In this document: positions 1 through 12,152 of the stretch, in pieces | Layout of the letters: each line of letters starts with the position of its first letter | Numbering within the stretch: the stretch's first letter is position 1 | Source: Viridothelium virens | Lineage: Eukaryota; Ascomycota; Dothideomycetes; Trypetheliales; Trypetheliaceae | Length of the DNA stretch: 64,000 bases | Assembly: GCA_010094025.1 (NCBI GenBank) | Contig: ML991792.1 | Location: 186,001 to 250,000 of the forward strand | Direction of reading: 5' to 3' | The notes under the pieces: generated by a model | Seen by the model: the letters and a program-made list of their open reading frames with translations, nothing else | Told to the model about the DNA's origin: nothing | Database searches by the model: none | Position numbers and translations under genes: made by a program

Positions 1-202
1 AACCGTCCCGCGACGACGAAACAACTACAAAAAGAACAAATCTTGCTATTCCTTCCACTCCCCAGCATCTCCACCCATCACCACCTCACCTTTCCCCCCA
101 CGTTCAAATCCCATCCACCATTGATACCCCTTCTCCGACCCCAATCTTCCCCCAACCTCCTCAACCTCCCCACTAACCCCCTCTCTCTTTCTCCCCAAAC
201 AG

Positions 203-670
203 GTCGACTACACGAAATTTGCCCACCTCGCCGGCTACACCGAAGGCAGCGCGCGCACAACCCTCGGCTCTCTCCGCCGCAAGATCAAAAACCTCATCGC
301 AAACCCGGACCAGCTCGACGCTGCCGGCGCTACCGAGCCGTACAGCGGCGTCAGCGGCAGCGGCAGCAGCAATAATGTTGGCAGCAGTGGTGGAAGTGGT
401 GGTGGAGGCGGGGGCAAGAAGCGCAGTCGTAAGAGCGCGGCGGCGGGAGAAGAAGACGGCGAGGAGGAGGCGGCCCCGAAGAAGCAGAGGAAGAAACAGC
501 AGGGAAACGGGGGGCGTGCGCCGAGGAAGACAAAGAAGGAGAGGGAGATGGAGGCCGAGGCGAGGAGGGCTATGGATGGTGGTGAGGATGATGGGGAGAA
601 TGCGGATGGGGATGAGGGGAAGGTGGCGGTGGTGAAGGAGGAGATTGAGGATGAGGAGTTCATGATTTGA
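203..670 (+). CDS. 3' exon of a small charged nuclear-type protein (partial)
   Basis: This is the last exon, 155 codons, of a gene whose 5' part is lost or lies in the pyrimidine-rich 202 bases before it. The exon opens after a CAG acceptor at 200-202 and ends at TGA 668-670. The first ~35 residues (DYTKFAHLAGYTEGSARTTL then a basic LRRKIKN helix) read like a small helical, possibly DNA-binding module. After that come a Gly/Ser linker, a Lys/Arg-rich stretch with a nuclear-localisation look (KKRSRK, PKKQRKK) and a Glu/Asp-rich tail ending in EDEEFMI. The layout suggests a chromatin-associated protein, but I do not recognise the family. It is tail to tail with nudC. Confidence 0.6.
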   Translation, partial: VDYTKFAHLAGYTEGSARTTLGSLRRKIKNLIANPDQLDAAGATEPYSGVSGSGSSNNVGSSGGSGGGGGGKKRSRKSAAAGEEDGEEEAAPKKQRKKQQGNGGRAPRKTKKEREMEAEARRAMDGGEDDGENADGDEGKVAVVKEEIEDEEFMI

Positions 671-1040
671 GGGGGTGCGGGAGAGGGCGTGAAGAGCGGA
701 GGGGAAGCTTGACTGTGGAGAAATGGGCGTGGTGGAGAAGTGCGGTTGGTTGGGAGATGGCTTTAACTTGACTGCGTGGGCGCTCAGATCCATGTGGCGT
801 TGATGGACATGATGGCGATGATCTGGGGTCGAATTGGGCTTGGGTTTATGGAATGCTCCTGGCGGAAACGGATATACGAAACGGATCTTCTCTTTTCTCG
901 GAAATGTGAAAGGAGCTTCGATAAGTAGACATTTGATTTTACACCTAGCGCTATGCATCTGAATGTGGTCATGCCATCGTGGTTCACGTCTTTCGTCGAC
1001 TTCATGGTCTTCGCCTCTCTTCAATGAGACTGGTTTCTCA
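671..1040. other. Tail-to-tail intergenic gap
   Basis: 370 bases lie between the convergent stops of the charged protein and nudC. They should hold both 3' UTRs and poly(A) sites. I see no further gene; the long minus-strand ORF that crosses here has no coding character. Confidence 0.5.
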
Positions 1041-1869
1041 TCACCCAATCTTCGCCTTTGAGAAGTCCATCTCAGGATGCTGCTCCTGGAATTTCCTGGT
1101 ACTAGTCAGCACAAGATATATCGAGCCATTGTATCCAGCGCATTACGAAAGGAAGAGAATTCCAGCAAAAAGACAGTCGGGAGTCCTTACCTCAACATCT
1201 CCGCCTTCTTTTCCTCGTCGCTCGTCGGCTTCCCCATCTCTTTCTGTCGCTGATCATACATCATCTTCTCCACCATCTGCCTTGTCTCCCCGTCCAAATC
1301 GCTCAGCTTGCTATCTTCAGGCGTGATCTTGGACGTGTCGATGGCAGGCGCGGATGTCACGACATGGGGCCACCATTCCATTTTGTTAATCTTATCTAGG
1401 TGGATGCTGATTTCTTTGGTGCCATCTGACAAGGTTTCAAGCGTCCAGGTGGATTCTTCGGTGTGGATTGGGTGGGGAAGATCGCCCTTTTGTATGGAGA
1501 AGCCTGGTTAGCTGGGTCGGATCGGACCGTATGGCAGCAAGAAAACATAGAGAAGTTGAGGATATTAGAAGCAAAAGGTGTTGGCGTATAGAAAGAGACT
1601 TATGCCCCGTGATAGAACGATGGTGAGAATTTTCATATGCTTACATCGATAATTGGCGTTTGTCCCTTCACAGCGACTTTGAGCTTGTTCTTGGTAAACT
1701 TTACATCTAGATCTCTTCCCTTCAGATTCCCTGCAATGGGCGTCGTGATGTCCACATCTTTGATCGTCTGGGTCCACTTGTACGGCAAGGCAGCTTGCTC
1801 GGCTGCTTCCTTTGCTTTTTGTTCCTTATCCTTCTTCTCGCGTTCCTCTGGTGTTGGAGAATCCGGCAT
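1041..1869 (-). CDS. nudC: NudC nuclear movement protein (CS domain)
   Basis: Exons at 1645-1869, 1191-1486 and 1041-1095 join to 191 residues. The N-terminal helix rich in Glu/Lys ([18 protein letters not shown]) is followed by the p23/CS-like beta-sandwich, visible as [16 protein letters not shown], then [29 protein letters not shown], and the C-terminal signature [22 protein letters not shown] ending [13 protein letters not shown]. These are the standard NudC landmarks and the length is normal. NudC acts as an HSP90-type co-chaperone for the dynein/LIS1 machinery and is needed for nuclear migration along hyphae. Introns have GTAAGC and GTAAGG donors. The ATG at 1869 gives the usual acidic N-terminus. 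Confidence 0.93.
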
Positions 1870-3724
1870 GTTGCACTTACGGAGTCTGAGGCAGGCTCTT
1901 CACGAGCTAGTAGAATTTTTGGGTCCGATTGTCTGCGTGCAGGTTCTGTAGGAAATTTTGTGTTGCAGGGGTAGCTGCTTAAAGCGATCGTGGCGTCTCG
2001 CGTAGAGTAGCGCAACCGTTCTTGCAACCTTGCATTTCTCTCTTCTTTTTCAAGCAGGTACGTCCTGCATTAATCGACTATCGTCTTGCAGACCATCTTC
2101 CTTGGATATAGCCTCCGACAGGTGTATAATTGCTATCTGTACTGGGATTGCTCCAGGGAAAAACGGGCGGCTTCAAGAAAAGAGATGGGCAAAGCCTTAC
2201 CGTATTGTTCCAGTCGTAAAATCATTTTTACTGTCGTCTCTGTCGCCATTCAGCATCATCAGTCACCCTCTATTTCGTAGCTGCCTATGTAACACGTACG
2301 GAATTCCAGCATGAGATGCGGCTTTCAGAATTTACTAGTGGTCTGGCGATCACCCAAAGCCTGCATTCTGGGACTTCATTTCCCTGGATTTTGTGGGTCA
2401 TGCGCATGTCCAACTGCAACCCCGTCGTATACGGCACGTTCTTTTACTCTGGCTCTGTTGGACCAACGATCCGACAAAACCATCATCAGAGCCAAGGAGT
2501 CAAAGTGTCATGAAATTGCGAGATGGCTTTCTGCCAAGGTCTCGGAGCCAAGGACCTCTCTCGTGTTTCTCAAAGTGTTCCTTTGGATGATGCAACTTTG
2601 GAAGACGAATTGAGGCAGGCGCCGCGGGTCTCCCAAAGTCTGTGACCTCAAAGGCTGTGGTCTATATCCCTCCTCACAAATTTGGCTCTGATGAGGCCTC
2701 GTCATCGCTTTCGCTGCTATGGCGATTGGTTTGACTGCTCTATCACACATCCAGAGGGCATTGCGGACTCGCCCTCGTAGATAAGCATTACCTTTGGACC
2801 TAAGAGCTGACAGCATGCAAGTGTGGTCTGGTTGGATGGTGGAGGAAAGTAAAGGAACGTATCGCAACTTGAATGGGGAAGTTGGGTTGTGTCTCCTTGA
2901 CCTCCTTCTTCCTTTCGGATTGCGCGCAAGATACGAGAGAAATGTGGTGCGATGCGACTGTTGACCAAAGTGCAGAGTCCGATCCGGAAGAACGTACGTC
3001 AGTTAGCATAGTTGTGGACAATGAAGATGATACCAGTAGTGGAAGGGAAGCCAAGCGAGGAAGGTGCTCTGCTCATGCAGGTCCGATCTGACTGCTGGCC
3101 TGAAAAGTAAACAGATAGGTGTAAAGGCTGGTTGTGTAGCTGGGTTGGGTAAGGATCTGCACAACTGACAGTTGGATTCAATGCTTGGCTCAAAGAGGAA
3201 ATTGTGGGCGGATGATGTTAAGGATACGAAGTATCATTACCTGGCAATTCAGTTCAAGCTGAAGGAATCCATAAGATAATCAGGCATGTGTGGATATCTC
3301 GGAAGTTAATATCTTCTGTCGAAAATAAATTAAATACTGAGTGTGTTGATTAGCAATGCTACGTGAGACGTAAATTCCGCGATCCTCTAACCTCGGAAAT
3401 TGTGACAACGACTCAATCAGCGAAACAATTTTCTCCCTCATAGAGGGCAGTAATTTTCTCGAGGGTCGTCAACATGTGATTAATCGTGTACTTCGTAAAT
3501 GACTAATTGACATTAAATTGAAAATAACTTTTGAAACCCGCCTGCGGATCCCGTCAAAGGAGGGAATCGTAAAGAATAGTCCAGCAGCGCGATCAATGCC
3601 TTTCCTACCCAACGCGATTAGGCTGCGCCCACCCTCCTCATGGAATAGGAGACCCTCTCCACACGAAGTTCTGTAGAACTGCTCTCGTCCTAAGTCATTA
3701 ACAATTCCATACCATTACCCCCAC
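1870..3724. other. Intergenic region, 1.9 kb
   Basis: This holds the nudC promoter and the 3' flank of the lysozyme-like gene. All ORFs here are short and of random composition. The part from about 3290 to 3530 is richer in A/T than its surroundings. No repeat or RNA gene was recognised. Confidence 0.45.
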
Positions 3725-4687
3725 TCAGGCAGCCCCAGCCTTAATCCCACACTCCCCCTCCTTATGCTCCCCCGTCCACCCCAGCACGCGATTCGCAATA
3801 TCCATCACATAACTCGGGGTCCCCTGACTCTGCGGGCACGTCTCCAAATCATTCTCATCCGCGCCACCACTATTATACAGACGCGCCGCGGCCCAGAAAG
3901 GCCACACGGACGCCGGCTTCGACTTCATGATGGCGGTGCCCGCCTCGCCGACACAGTCGGTGATGCCCATGAAGATCTGCACGAAACCGCAGCGCCCCTT
4001 GCCGTTGTAGCCGCCTGTCTTGGTGCCGAGGAGGCCGTCTTCGATTTGTTGGGTGGCGGAGGAGTTGCCGTTTGCGTTGGTGCCGCCGGGGGAGGCTTGC
4101 ATGAGGCCGCATTCGTCGGGTTGGCCTTTGGATGTGGAGGTGCATTTGGCTTTGAGGTTGCCGACGGACTGGAGGGGGTGGGGGAGTTAGTATTGGTGAG
4201 AGGGATGGGTTTGTGAGGGTGGAGAGTAGGTGGGGATGGAGATGGGAGGGAAAGTAGAGATGGATCATACCTCCTGCATTACGATGGCGAGGGTATATTG
4301 TGGGAACATGTTGGTCTTCTTGGAAACCTCCAGGATAGCATTTTTGATCGAGTTCGCAGCGCCTTGGTCACCGCCGTTGGACCCTACGACATCCGCCTTG
4401 TTGGCATCCCACATGGAGTCGAAAGAAATGAACTGCGTTGATTTGGGATAGGCTAGGCCCTTTTGGCCAAAGCATTGGTACTGGTAATTCGATTTCGCTT
4501 GGGGGCCTGAGTCTGTGGCGAACTCCTTGGGAGGTTTTGGATCTCCAGTATAAGAAGTGATGCTGTTAAACGCTTCACGCTTTTCAAGAAAGGCGGATGA
4601 AAGAAAAGAGTGTCGTGGGATGGCAGAGACAGTCTCTGCAATTAGGAGGAAGGAGAGGACTCCGGCAAGAACCTGCTTGCTGAACAT
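3725..4687 (-). CDS. Secreted lysozyme-fold (SLT-like) protein
   Basis: Two exons, 4271-4687 and 3725-4168, give 286 residues. A signal peptide is clear (MFSKQVLAGVLSFLLIAETVSA), followed by a short pro-region ending in a Kex2-type KR (EKREAFNS). The mature part has LAIVMQES-VGNLKAKCT and later ECGLMQASPGG. This pair matches the catalytic-Glu helix and the GLMQ turn of lysozyme-like/transglycosylase-SLT folds; the likely catalytic Glu is residue 139, right at the exon junction. Six or more Cys in the second half suggest disulfides. The role is probably extracellular glycan cleavage (peptidoglycan or chitin-type polymer), by fold analogy only. Alternative: a secreted effector keeping the fold without activity. 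The intron is 102 nt, longer than most here. Confidence 0.68.
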
Positions 4688-5842
4688 TTCGGAAAAACTA
4701 GATATTACAGATGAAGGATAGTAAGATAGAAGTGGAGATGAAGAAAAAAACCAAGCTACCAGAGCTGAAGATAAAGGAGATATTAAGTAAAAGGCAACTG
4801 TTGGAATGATGTTATCGAGAAGCAGTCTTTGCCAGCGAAGCCAACGATGAATTTATCATGATTCGGACATCCACCCATTTCCACTAGCTAGGGAGCAAAA
4901 GTCCACCGTTCTGTCACTATAGTGTTTATCCAATTGGCCTTCATTCTCGCCAAGTCCACCCTTTGACGGCAGATTTACATGAGACCTCGACCAGGCCCTA
5001 AAGCAATTTTGCCTAAGTGAAGCAATCATCTAACCCCGAGTTCAGGCTACACCTCTGGTCAATACAGACACGTAATGTGAGCAGTTGGCCGTGAAGTGCG
5101 TGCAGTTGGAGTTGCATCATGAAGACGAGTTAAAGGTGGGATGGTGGGTTGATGCTGGTTGCAACAAACTCAATAGCGTTTGAAAGGCACCGGTTCGAAG
5201 AATGAGATACGGGCGAATAGAGTCGCGTAAGCTGACGGGATGATCTCGATCAGGCAGTGATCATCTGGACTGGTCACAAATGTCGTCCTTGTTGGATGTG
5301 GGTTAGGAGAAAGTGGTGGAGGTGGGCGAGGATTTTCGACTCCTTCAAGGGTGTCAACACCAAGTTGGAGGGATCTTGCATGCGGAAGTGGCCTCTACAG
5401 CTCTTCACCACCTATTACCCAAATCTACCGGCAGAATGGATGGAGAAAGACGATACACAATCAGGCAAATAATGATGCAAAATTGCCTCAGTTGTCACCA
5501 AATTGTACGAGGAACACTGAAGGCACTGAACATAGGCGTCACGTTCCTTCAAATTACGTCAATCACCGGATTACTTGAGAATTTTACTCGGTTATTATGA
5601 CGAAACGCTGAATTTCGGTGGATGTCTTCCACGTTTACACAAGAAACAAAAGGGAAGGTTCTGTACACTACATTACTAGAAAGTGTATATCCATCTCAGA
5701 TTATGAGATCAGGTATAAGCTTCCACCAACCAGAGCACGCAATGAACGGACAGAGCTAATAAGCCCCATGACGCCCATTCTCTGCCCTGATACCACCCGA
5801 GCATTTGTTTTGTTGCCCAAATTTTTATTATCGTACCATCGC
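4688..5842. other. Intergenic region between lysozyme-like gene and H+-ATPase
   Basis: The 1.15 kb contain the promoter of the lysozyme-like gene and the 3' flank of the proton pump. Only short ORFs without recognisable similarity are present. Confidence 0.45.
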
Positions 5843-8800
5843 TTATTCCTCTTCTTCCTCCGCCGATGCCTTGGTGGCCAAGATATACCGACTCTTGCCA
5901 TGGTCATCAACCTCATGCTCGACTGCCAATTTGCTGATGTGACCGATGATGTTCTCCATTTGAGTGTCAGCGTGACTGCGGGTCTTGCGACCGAGGTTGT
6001 CGAGCCATGGAATTTGGTTGAGGAGGTAGTAGACGATTGCAATGACGATGGTGACACCGATTGAGTAACCCCAGATGACAACGACCGTGACGATGTCAAC
6101 CCAGCCGTCGGTTTTGCCGTGGTGGTTGAGCTTGGTGTTGCGGGAGACGGGATCAGCCGGCTCACCGTCACCGGAGAGCCAACCGAAGAGACAGAAGATC
6201 GTGGCGAGAGCATCAACACCAAGAATGGCACCGACAAGTTGCCATGAGGGCCATGTGTTACCGCCACGAGTGACGAAGATGAGCCAGTTCTCAGTAAGAG
6301 CAACTTCAAGGAAGAGAATGGGTTGAACAGCACCGAAGTTTTGGATGATACCACCGTTAGGCATGTATAATGTGCCGCGAATAACCCATGTGCCAAGCGC
6401 AAGCAGTATACCGAGAATAACACTAATGATCCAGATCTTAGGCAATTGCCATTCCACTGGACGCGCTTCAGAATGAGCGTTGTCGTAAGCCACTGCTACG
6501 GTAGCCAAATCGGCGAAGAGAGCGATGAAGACAATAAGATCGACACGAATGGTTTCGTTGATGATCACCATGGAAGTAACGAGGTAAATTTCGAGATGCA
6601 GACAGAGCGCAATACGATACTGAATGTATGCCTTCATACGCTGGAAAATTTGTCGTGCAGTCTTGATAGCGAGCACAATAGTGGAGAGACCGGGGGCAAG
6701 GAACACAATATCGGCGGCGGCTTGAGCGGCTTCAGAAGCACCTTCGACGGCAATACCGCAGTCGGCTTTCTTCAAAGAGGGAGCGTCGTTGACACCTGAA
6801 AGTAACGATTAGTTTAAAATCACGTGACGGTGTAGGCCGAGAGGGAAACGTACCGTCACCAGTCATGGCCGTAAGATGACCTCTTTGTTGAAGCATCTCG
6901 ACGACCTGGTATTTGTGTTCGGGGAAGACTTCAGCAAAGCCGTCTGCACGCTCTACAAGGTCGTGCTGTGTAGTGCCAGATAGACCACCGTGGATAAGCT
7001 TCTGAGAGTTGTAAACCTTTGTTCCGAGAGCAAGCATCTTGCAAGTTTCCTTGGCAATAGCGATAGCGTCACCCGTGAGCATCTTGACTGGTACACCGAG
7101 CTGCTGAGCCTCGACGATGGTCTGCGCGGTATCCTCACGAGGAGGGTCGAACATGGAAAGCATGCCAAGCAAGATCCATTCCTCCTCGTTCTTCTTGTAC
7201 GCCACACCGAGAGAACGGAATCCACGTCGAGCGAATTCAGTAGCCTTGCTCTTGAAGAGATCACCTGTTTCCTTAGAACAGTTGGTCAAGGCGAGAATAG
7301 CTTTCGGTGCACCTTTAGCGCAAGTGTATTTTACACCATCAAGATGGCAAACCGTCGTAATACGCTTGGAGACAGGGTCGAATGGCGTGAATTTTTCGGT
7401 AACCCATTTCTGCTGGAGAATTTGACGTGCCTTGGGGTAACGCTTGATAGTAAGGATAGTAACTTTATCGATAGGATCGAGAGACTTGACGTTGTGAGAT
7501 GAAGCCAATGCAGCAACCGCCATCATCCAGTTGACATCTTGACCTTCTGACACGAATGGCTCACGAATAGAGAGCTGGTTGGCTGTAAGAGTACCAGTCT
7601 TATCAGAGCAGAGGACATCGACACCAGCGAGCGACTCGATGGCTGTCAATTTTTGCACAATAGCTTGCTGTTTGGCCAAGTAGGCAGCACCGACAGCCAG
7701 AGTTGTGGTTGTGACGACTGGTAGACCGACTGGAACACCGATGATAAGCAAGATAAGAGCATAGCGAAGCAAGTCCTCGGAATCGGACTCTGGGGTGGCG
7801 ATCTTCAGATGGTGGAAGAAACCACCAATCCAAGCGATGAGGATCCAGAAGACGACGATGACAAGCAACGCGGTACCGATAGAGTTCATGATAGCCTTGA
7901 AATGTCCCTGATCTTTGGCACCCTGCACAAGAGATGCAGTGCGACCGACGAAAGAGTGTTTAGCTGAAGTCAAACAAACAGCGTAAGATCGGCCACGCTT
8001 GCAACCAGTCGTGTAGAAGACAGTATCGCCCATGTATTTGTCGACGGCCAAAGATTCTCCAGTGATGGCAGATTGATCGCAAGCGACGATTGGGTGACCC
8101 TGGTGGATGTGCTTAGGGTCATCATCTTCGTCCTTCTCATCATCCTCCTTTTCACCGCCTTCATCATCGGGATCGCTGGAAACACCGAATTGATCCTGTT
8201 CCTTGAGTTCGCGATACTTGGCGAAATCCTCGGGCTTCTCGTAGTCACAGATGAGACGAGCGTCGGCAGGGACAGTGAAGCCTTCTTCGACAACAATGAT
8301 ATCACCTGGTACAAGTTCACGAGCCTTGATTTCTTCCTCATGTCCATCACGGATGACAACGGCTTTCATGGCAATGTCACCCTTTAGTGAAGCGACGACA
8401 TCAGCAGCTTGCTTTTCTTGATACCAACCGACAGCCGCGTTCAAGAACAGAATACCGATGATGACACCAAAATCAACCCAGTCGCGAAGACCAGCCGCAA
8501 GAAGAACGGCTAGTTCCATGACTGTGACACGCATTTAGCCGCAATTGACGCGTCAATTCCATCATAATCAAGCTTACCATAGAGAATTGGACCGGTGAAG
8601 AACATGAGGAATTTGATGAACATATTTTCCTTTTCCGTGGCGAGCTCGTTGAAGCCGAATCGTCTCCGGCGAGCCTCTACATCCTGAGCAGAAATACCCT
8701 GATGGATGTCGGCCTCGAGCCAGTCGTCGGGAATAACACCAGGATCGGATTCTTTGGCCTGTGATGAGGTACCGCTTCTCCAGAAAGCCCACCAGGGCTT

Positions 8801-9028
8801 TCCTTTCCTTGCATCATCAGCATCCTTCTGCTGGCCCTCTGCGTCGTCAACGGCGGCGGCCTTGGGATCACGATAGGTAGAGATGTACTTGTCAAGAGCT
8901 TGATACTCGTCTAGGTCGCCCGGCTGAGCGATGGAGGAGCGACTGAATTGTCTGCTCCTCTTACGCTCGGTGTCGGGCTCACCATTCTCGAGATCGCGCT
9001 CTTTACTGGTGCCGCGAAAGGGAGGCAT
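5843..9028 (-). CDS. pma1: Plasma-membrane P-type H+-ATPase
   Basis: Exons 8578-9028, 6854-8521 and 5843-6795 join to 1023 residues. The pump exports protons using ATP and energises nutrient uptake. Landmarks in order: cytosolic N-tail, DDWLEADIHQGIS, first TM hairpin (GPILYVMELAVLLAAGLRDW), actuator loop TGES near residue 305, phosphorylation site CSDKTGTLT near residue 457, KGAPK nucleotide site, TGDA and TGDGVNDAPSLK hinge, six C-terminal TM segments, and the regulatory tail with KLAVEHEVDDHGKSRY. The actuator domain carries an acidic insert (DDEGGEKEDDEKDEDDD) followed by HIHQGH, as in many filamentous-fungal pumps and unlike yeast Pma1p. The tail ends in five Glu. An intron splits the TGDG|VND hinge. 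Function is secure; isoform (PMA1 versus PMA2 type) is not. Confidence 0.96.
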
Positions 9029-12000
9029 GGCGAGTGCAGCAGGAAGTTGACAAAACTGCTGGAGCTCAATTGGGAGAGGATGGGAGAAGAAGAGTGGAGA
9101 GGATAAAAGTCAAAGGGCGGCAGAAAAGCAGAAAGAGAGAGGGAGGGGAAGAGAGCTGTATTATCAATGACCTACGAGCAGCTCGGCGAGGATGGTGCGG
9201 GTGGACTTGCAGGCGGCCGTGAAGGAGAGTGACGTTAGGAGGCTTCGACGCCCGCGCGATTGCTTCCGGGACGATGCCGGAAGCGGTAGTGATAGTCACG
9301 CAGTGGGAGAAAGCTCGGCAAGATCAACACGCACCTCTGCGCTTTTTTGCAGTCAGCGGCAGCCTGCTCCGGATCACTCCTTTCAATTCGCTGCGTCTCG
9401 CGTCTCGCGAGCACCGATGGCGACTAAACCAGCTGTGTCTAATCCGTATCGCTTTGTTTGTTTACTATCATTTTTCCTAATTTCCCAATCTTCAAGGCTG
9501 GATGCGCCTGTGACGGGTCCCACTATTCTAGCACCAGATGGCGGCCCAAGCTCCCTGATACCCATGCCAATTGGCCAATGGCGGAGCTGCATCTCAGCGG
9601 TGCGCCGTTGGAGCCGAATGATGTCACGCTAGGCTCACACCAACGACACCTAGGAAGCCCGGGAGAGCTGGGAGACCTAGGAGATGAAGGGCCGTGATTG
9701 AGGCTTGAAGACCTCTGATCGTCAACGCAATTAAAGCTGCAGCACAATTGACTGCATTCATGAACATCCGAGAAGAAGTCGCGATAGGATGAGAGAGCAG
9801 CTAGAAGCTTCCCTGGAGGAGCTTCAGCACGATCCATTTTGTTTCAAGGGCCGTGCGCAGGATGGCTTTGCCGCGAGGCCCGGCTGTTTCTGCCAGTGTT
9901 GGTCGACCGGGAGACCCAACAAAGTCAAAATAACCTCACCCCAGCCCAATCATGCTGACTGTGCGTGGTCTGCCACGCCTCTGCTCCTTACCTACGCTGA
10001 GGTGTGCAGCGCTCGGCAGCCCCGGACATTGGCACATTGGTCGGCCAGGGTAAAAGGACGTATATCGTGATTCAATAATCCGGCTACTGATCCGTAAACG
10101 GCCGCTGGGCCTTACCTGAAAAATCCCTCGCTCAGGAAAATGCCTCGTCCGGTGCTCCCCATAGCTCATCAAATTCTTCACCGAATCATCTTGCGCGAAT
10201 TTCGCCAGCTACCCAGCGCCCTCGCAAATCCTTTGGGGATCAAATTATCGGCTCCTTCGTGCCGAAACATATTATCTTAGGTACCTAGTTGTGGCCGCTC
10301 TTCGGGTAACTAGGTAATCATCATCTCACTTGATGAGATGCATGGCATGAAAAATTTTTATTGCCTCTCTGGCAAAAGGAAACACAGCACGAGCACTGCA
10401 TCCGGTTCGTTTCAGGTAGGTGGGCTGATCGCTACCCTAACCATCCGGATCTTCACCTGCATGAAACATTGCAGACCCTTGAGCAATGCCATCTTCGGTG
10501 TCACCGTCTTGTTGAAAGCACAAAAATGTCTTGGTAGTCACAGCCTATTTCTGCGCACCTGCATCGCCAAGTAGCTCCAAGGAGTATCAACTGGCTTAGC
10601 AAGGACGCAGTGTCGCAACCCAGCGCAGCGGAAATTTAACCATTTGCGCTGCTGTATATAGCGTGGAAATCTGCCTGCTGGATGATTACTGTGGAGAGCA
10701 CGCGAGTCGTGTTCGGTGGACCCTGAAAAAGAGTGCCGTGGGGGCCCGCACGCACTGGTGCACTGGGTCTGTTTAACCTTGACCGAAATCAAAGCCCGCC
10801 ATCATTGCCAGGGCATCAATACGAAATCTGTTTTCCTCCACTGCTGCCACGGAAACGCCAAGTTAAGAGCAGGGTGTCCCTATTATGGTTGAACGGTTCC
10901 AGTTCAGGCCGTCGTTTGAGGCGCCCTGGCCAGAAGCCCATCACTGTCCGGAAAAACGCGCCGGCAATGGTGCAGCCAGGGAGTTCCTACCGCCGAAACC
11001 TTCAGATGCTTCCTGGCATTTTGGCTTCCACATGCTGGGAAGGGCCTCGACGAGAATCTAGAGTTTTTATACGTGAGACAGAGGTACGGAGTACATGTAA
11101 GGTTAATTATGATATGTGCTGCCTGAGAAAACCATCGCGGCAGTCTTGGTTCTGCAATACGCTCACAAGCTCAACGGTTCGCAACAGATCTTGCATAACG
11201 GGATCAAAGCATCGGCTATTTTGCTGTCACGAAAATTTCATCTCTCTACCTACCAAGAGGACTCGACCCAAAACTCGTATCTCTGTTAAATCATCAAGAG
11301 GATACTTCTTATCTCATCGGAGGATAGACCCGCTATTAGATAATACGCATGCAAATGGCGTAGGTTGCTTTGTCAGTTAAGCTTATGGCAGTAGTTGCGG
11401 CAGGTAAACGGCAGATCTACAGAGATTATGCTCAACTCGGTGAAGAGTTTACTGGTACTCCATAACGTTGTGCGAACCCATCGTTGTACGAAAGACTTGC
11501 GACCTCTCCCCAATGATGTCACCTTGTGTCTGGTGTGAACTCCAACCACCCGCGTTCCCGTTAGCTGCAGCGGAAGGATCGTAGAAACTTCGATTCAGAT
11601 GCCAAGCCACTTGGTCCATCATCGGAAACTACATACAGATTCGTTTTGCGACAGATCCCGCAAGAAGTCCTGAACCCTAACAATCCAAATGCGTGCGAGA
11701 TCATCGCAAACAACGCGCCCGCATTGACATCTAGAGACATGATATCATTTACCAACATATTTTGTACGCCAAGGTAGGAGTCCTGAAACACGCCACACCA
11801 TTATTTAGACGCCGCAGACTTTGGCATTGTTTGCTTCTTCTGTGGGAAGAGATAAACAGAACCCCGCTATTTACCATATTCATCGAAGAAGAGTCATGAA
11901 TATTACATTAATAGGCGCCGTATCCAGGCCCTGCCTCGGACCGGTCTTATGATTATTTAATCTCAATACGAGGCTGTGGCTCCACAATAGACATCATCGC

Positions 12001-12152
12001 ATTTCCGATCCCCGGGCTCGGGGATCTCTCTGGGTATCTCAGATAAGCAAATGGTGTTTCCTTTTTCATGGGATGGTTAAGATTAACCTTATCCACACAT
12101 CGTATTCTTGCGTTCCTTCGGTTTTCTTCAATAGCCCACAGTATCAAGACTG
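9029..12152. other. Large intergenic region (3.1 kb) upstream of the proton pump
   Basis: The region includes the H+-ATPase promoter on the right side of that gene. It has an A/G-rich stretch near 9040-9160 and a copy of the TACGGAGTA motif at 11085. At 10265-10315 two TAGGTACCTAG/AACTAGGTAA-type words face each other. The longest ORF (10733-11380, plus strand, 215 codons) has no recognisable domain and I do not call it a gene. Confidence 0.4.
11084..11094. repeat. GTACGGAGTAC dispersed motif, copy 1
   Basis: Palindrome-like 11-mer in the gap upstream of the proton pump. The core TACGGAGTA recurs at 15582, 17861 and 31633 (either strand), with a near match at 40243. All copies are between genes. 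Confidence 0.6.

Noticed and set aside
173-1048. Minus-strand 291-codon ORF over the first gene
   Set aside because: It is antisense to the charged protein exon; its Ser/Pro/Leu-rich composition is the complement of a Lys/Glu-rich coding strand, and it runs into nudC.
5701-6423. Minus-strand 240-codon ORF inside the H+-ATPase
   Set aside because: Alternative frame of the pump's last exon; Ser/Thr/Val-rich noise.
10733-11380. Plus-strand 215-codon ORF between the proton pump and the secreted protein
   Set aside because: Long for an intergenic frame but without hydrophobic pattern, domain or splice support. A chance frame or decayed gene is more likely; transcript data could overturn this.
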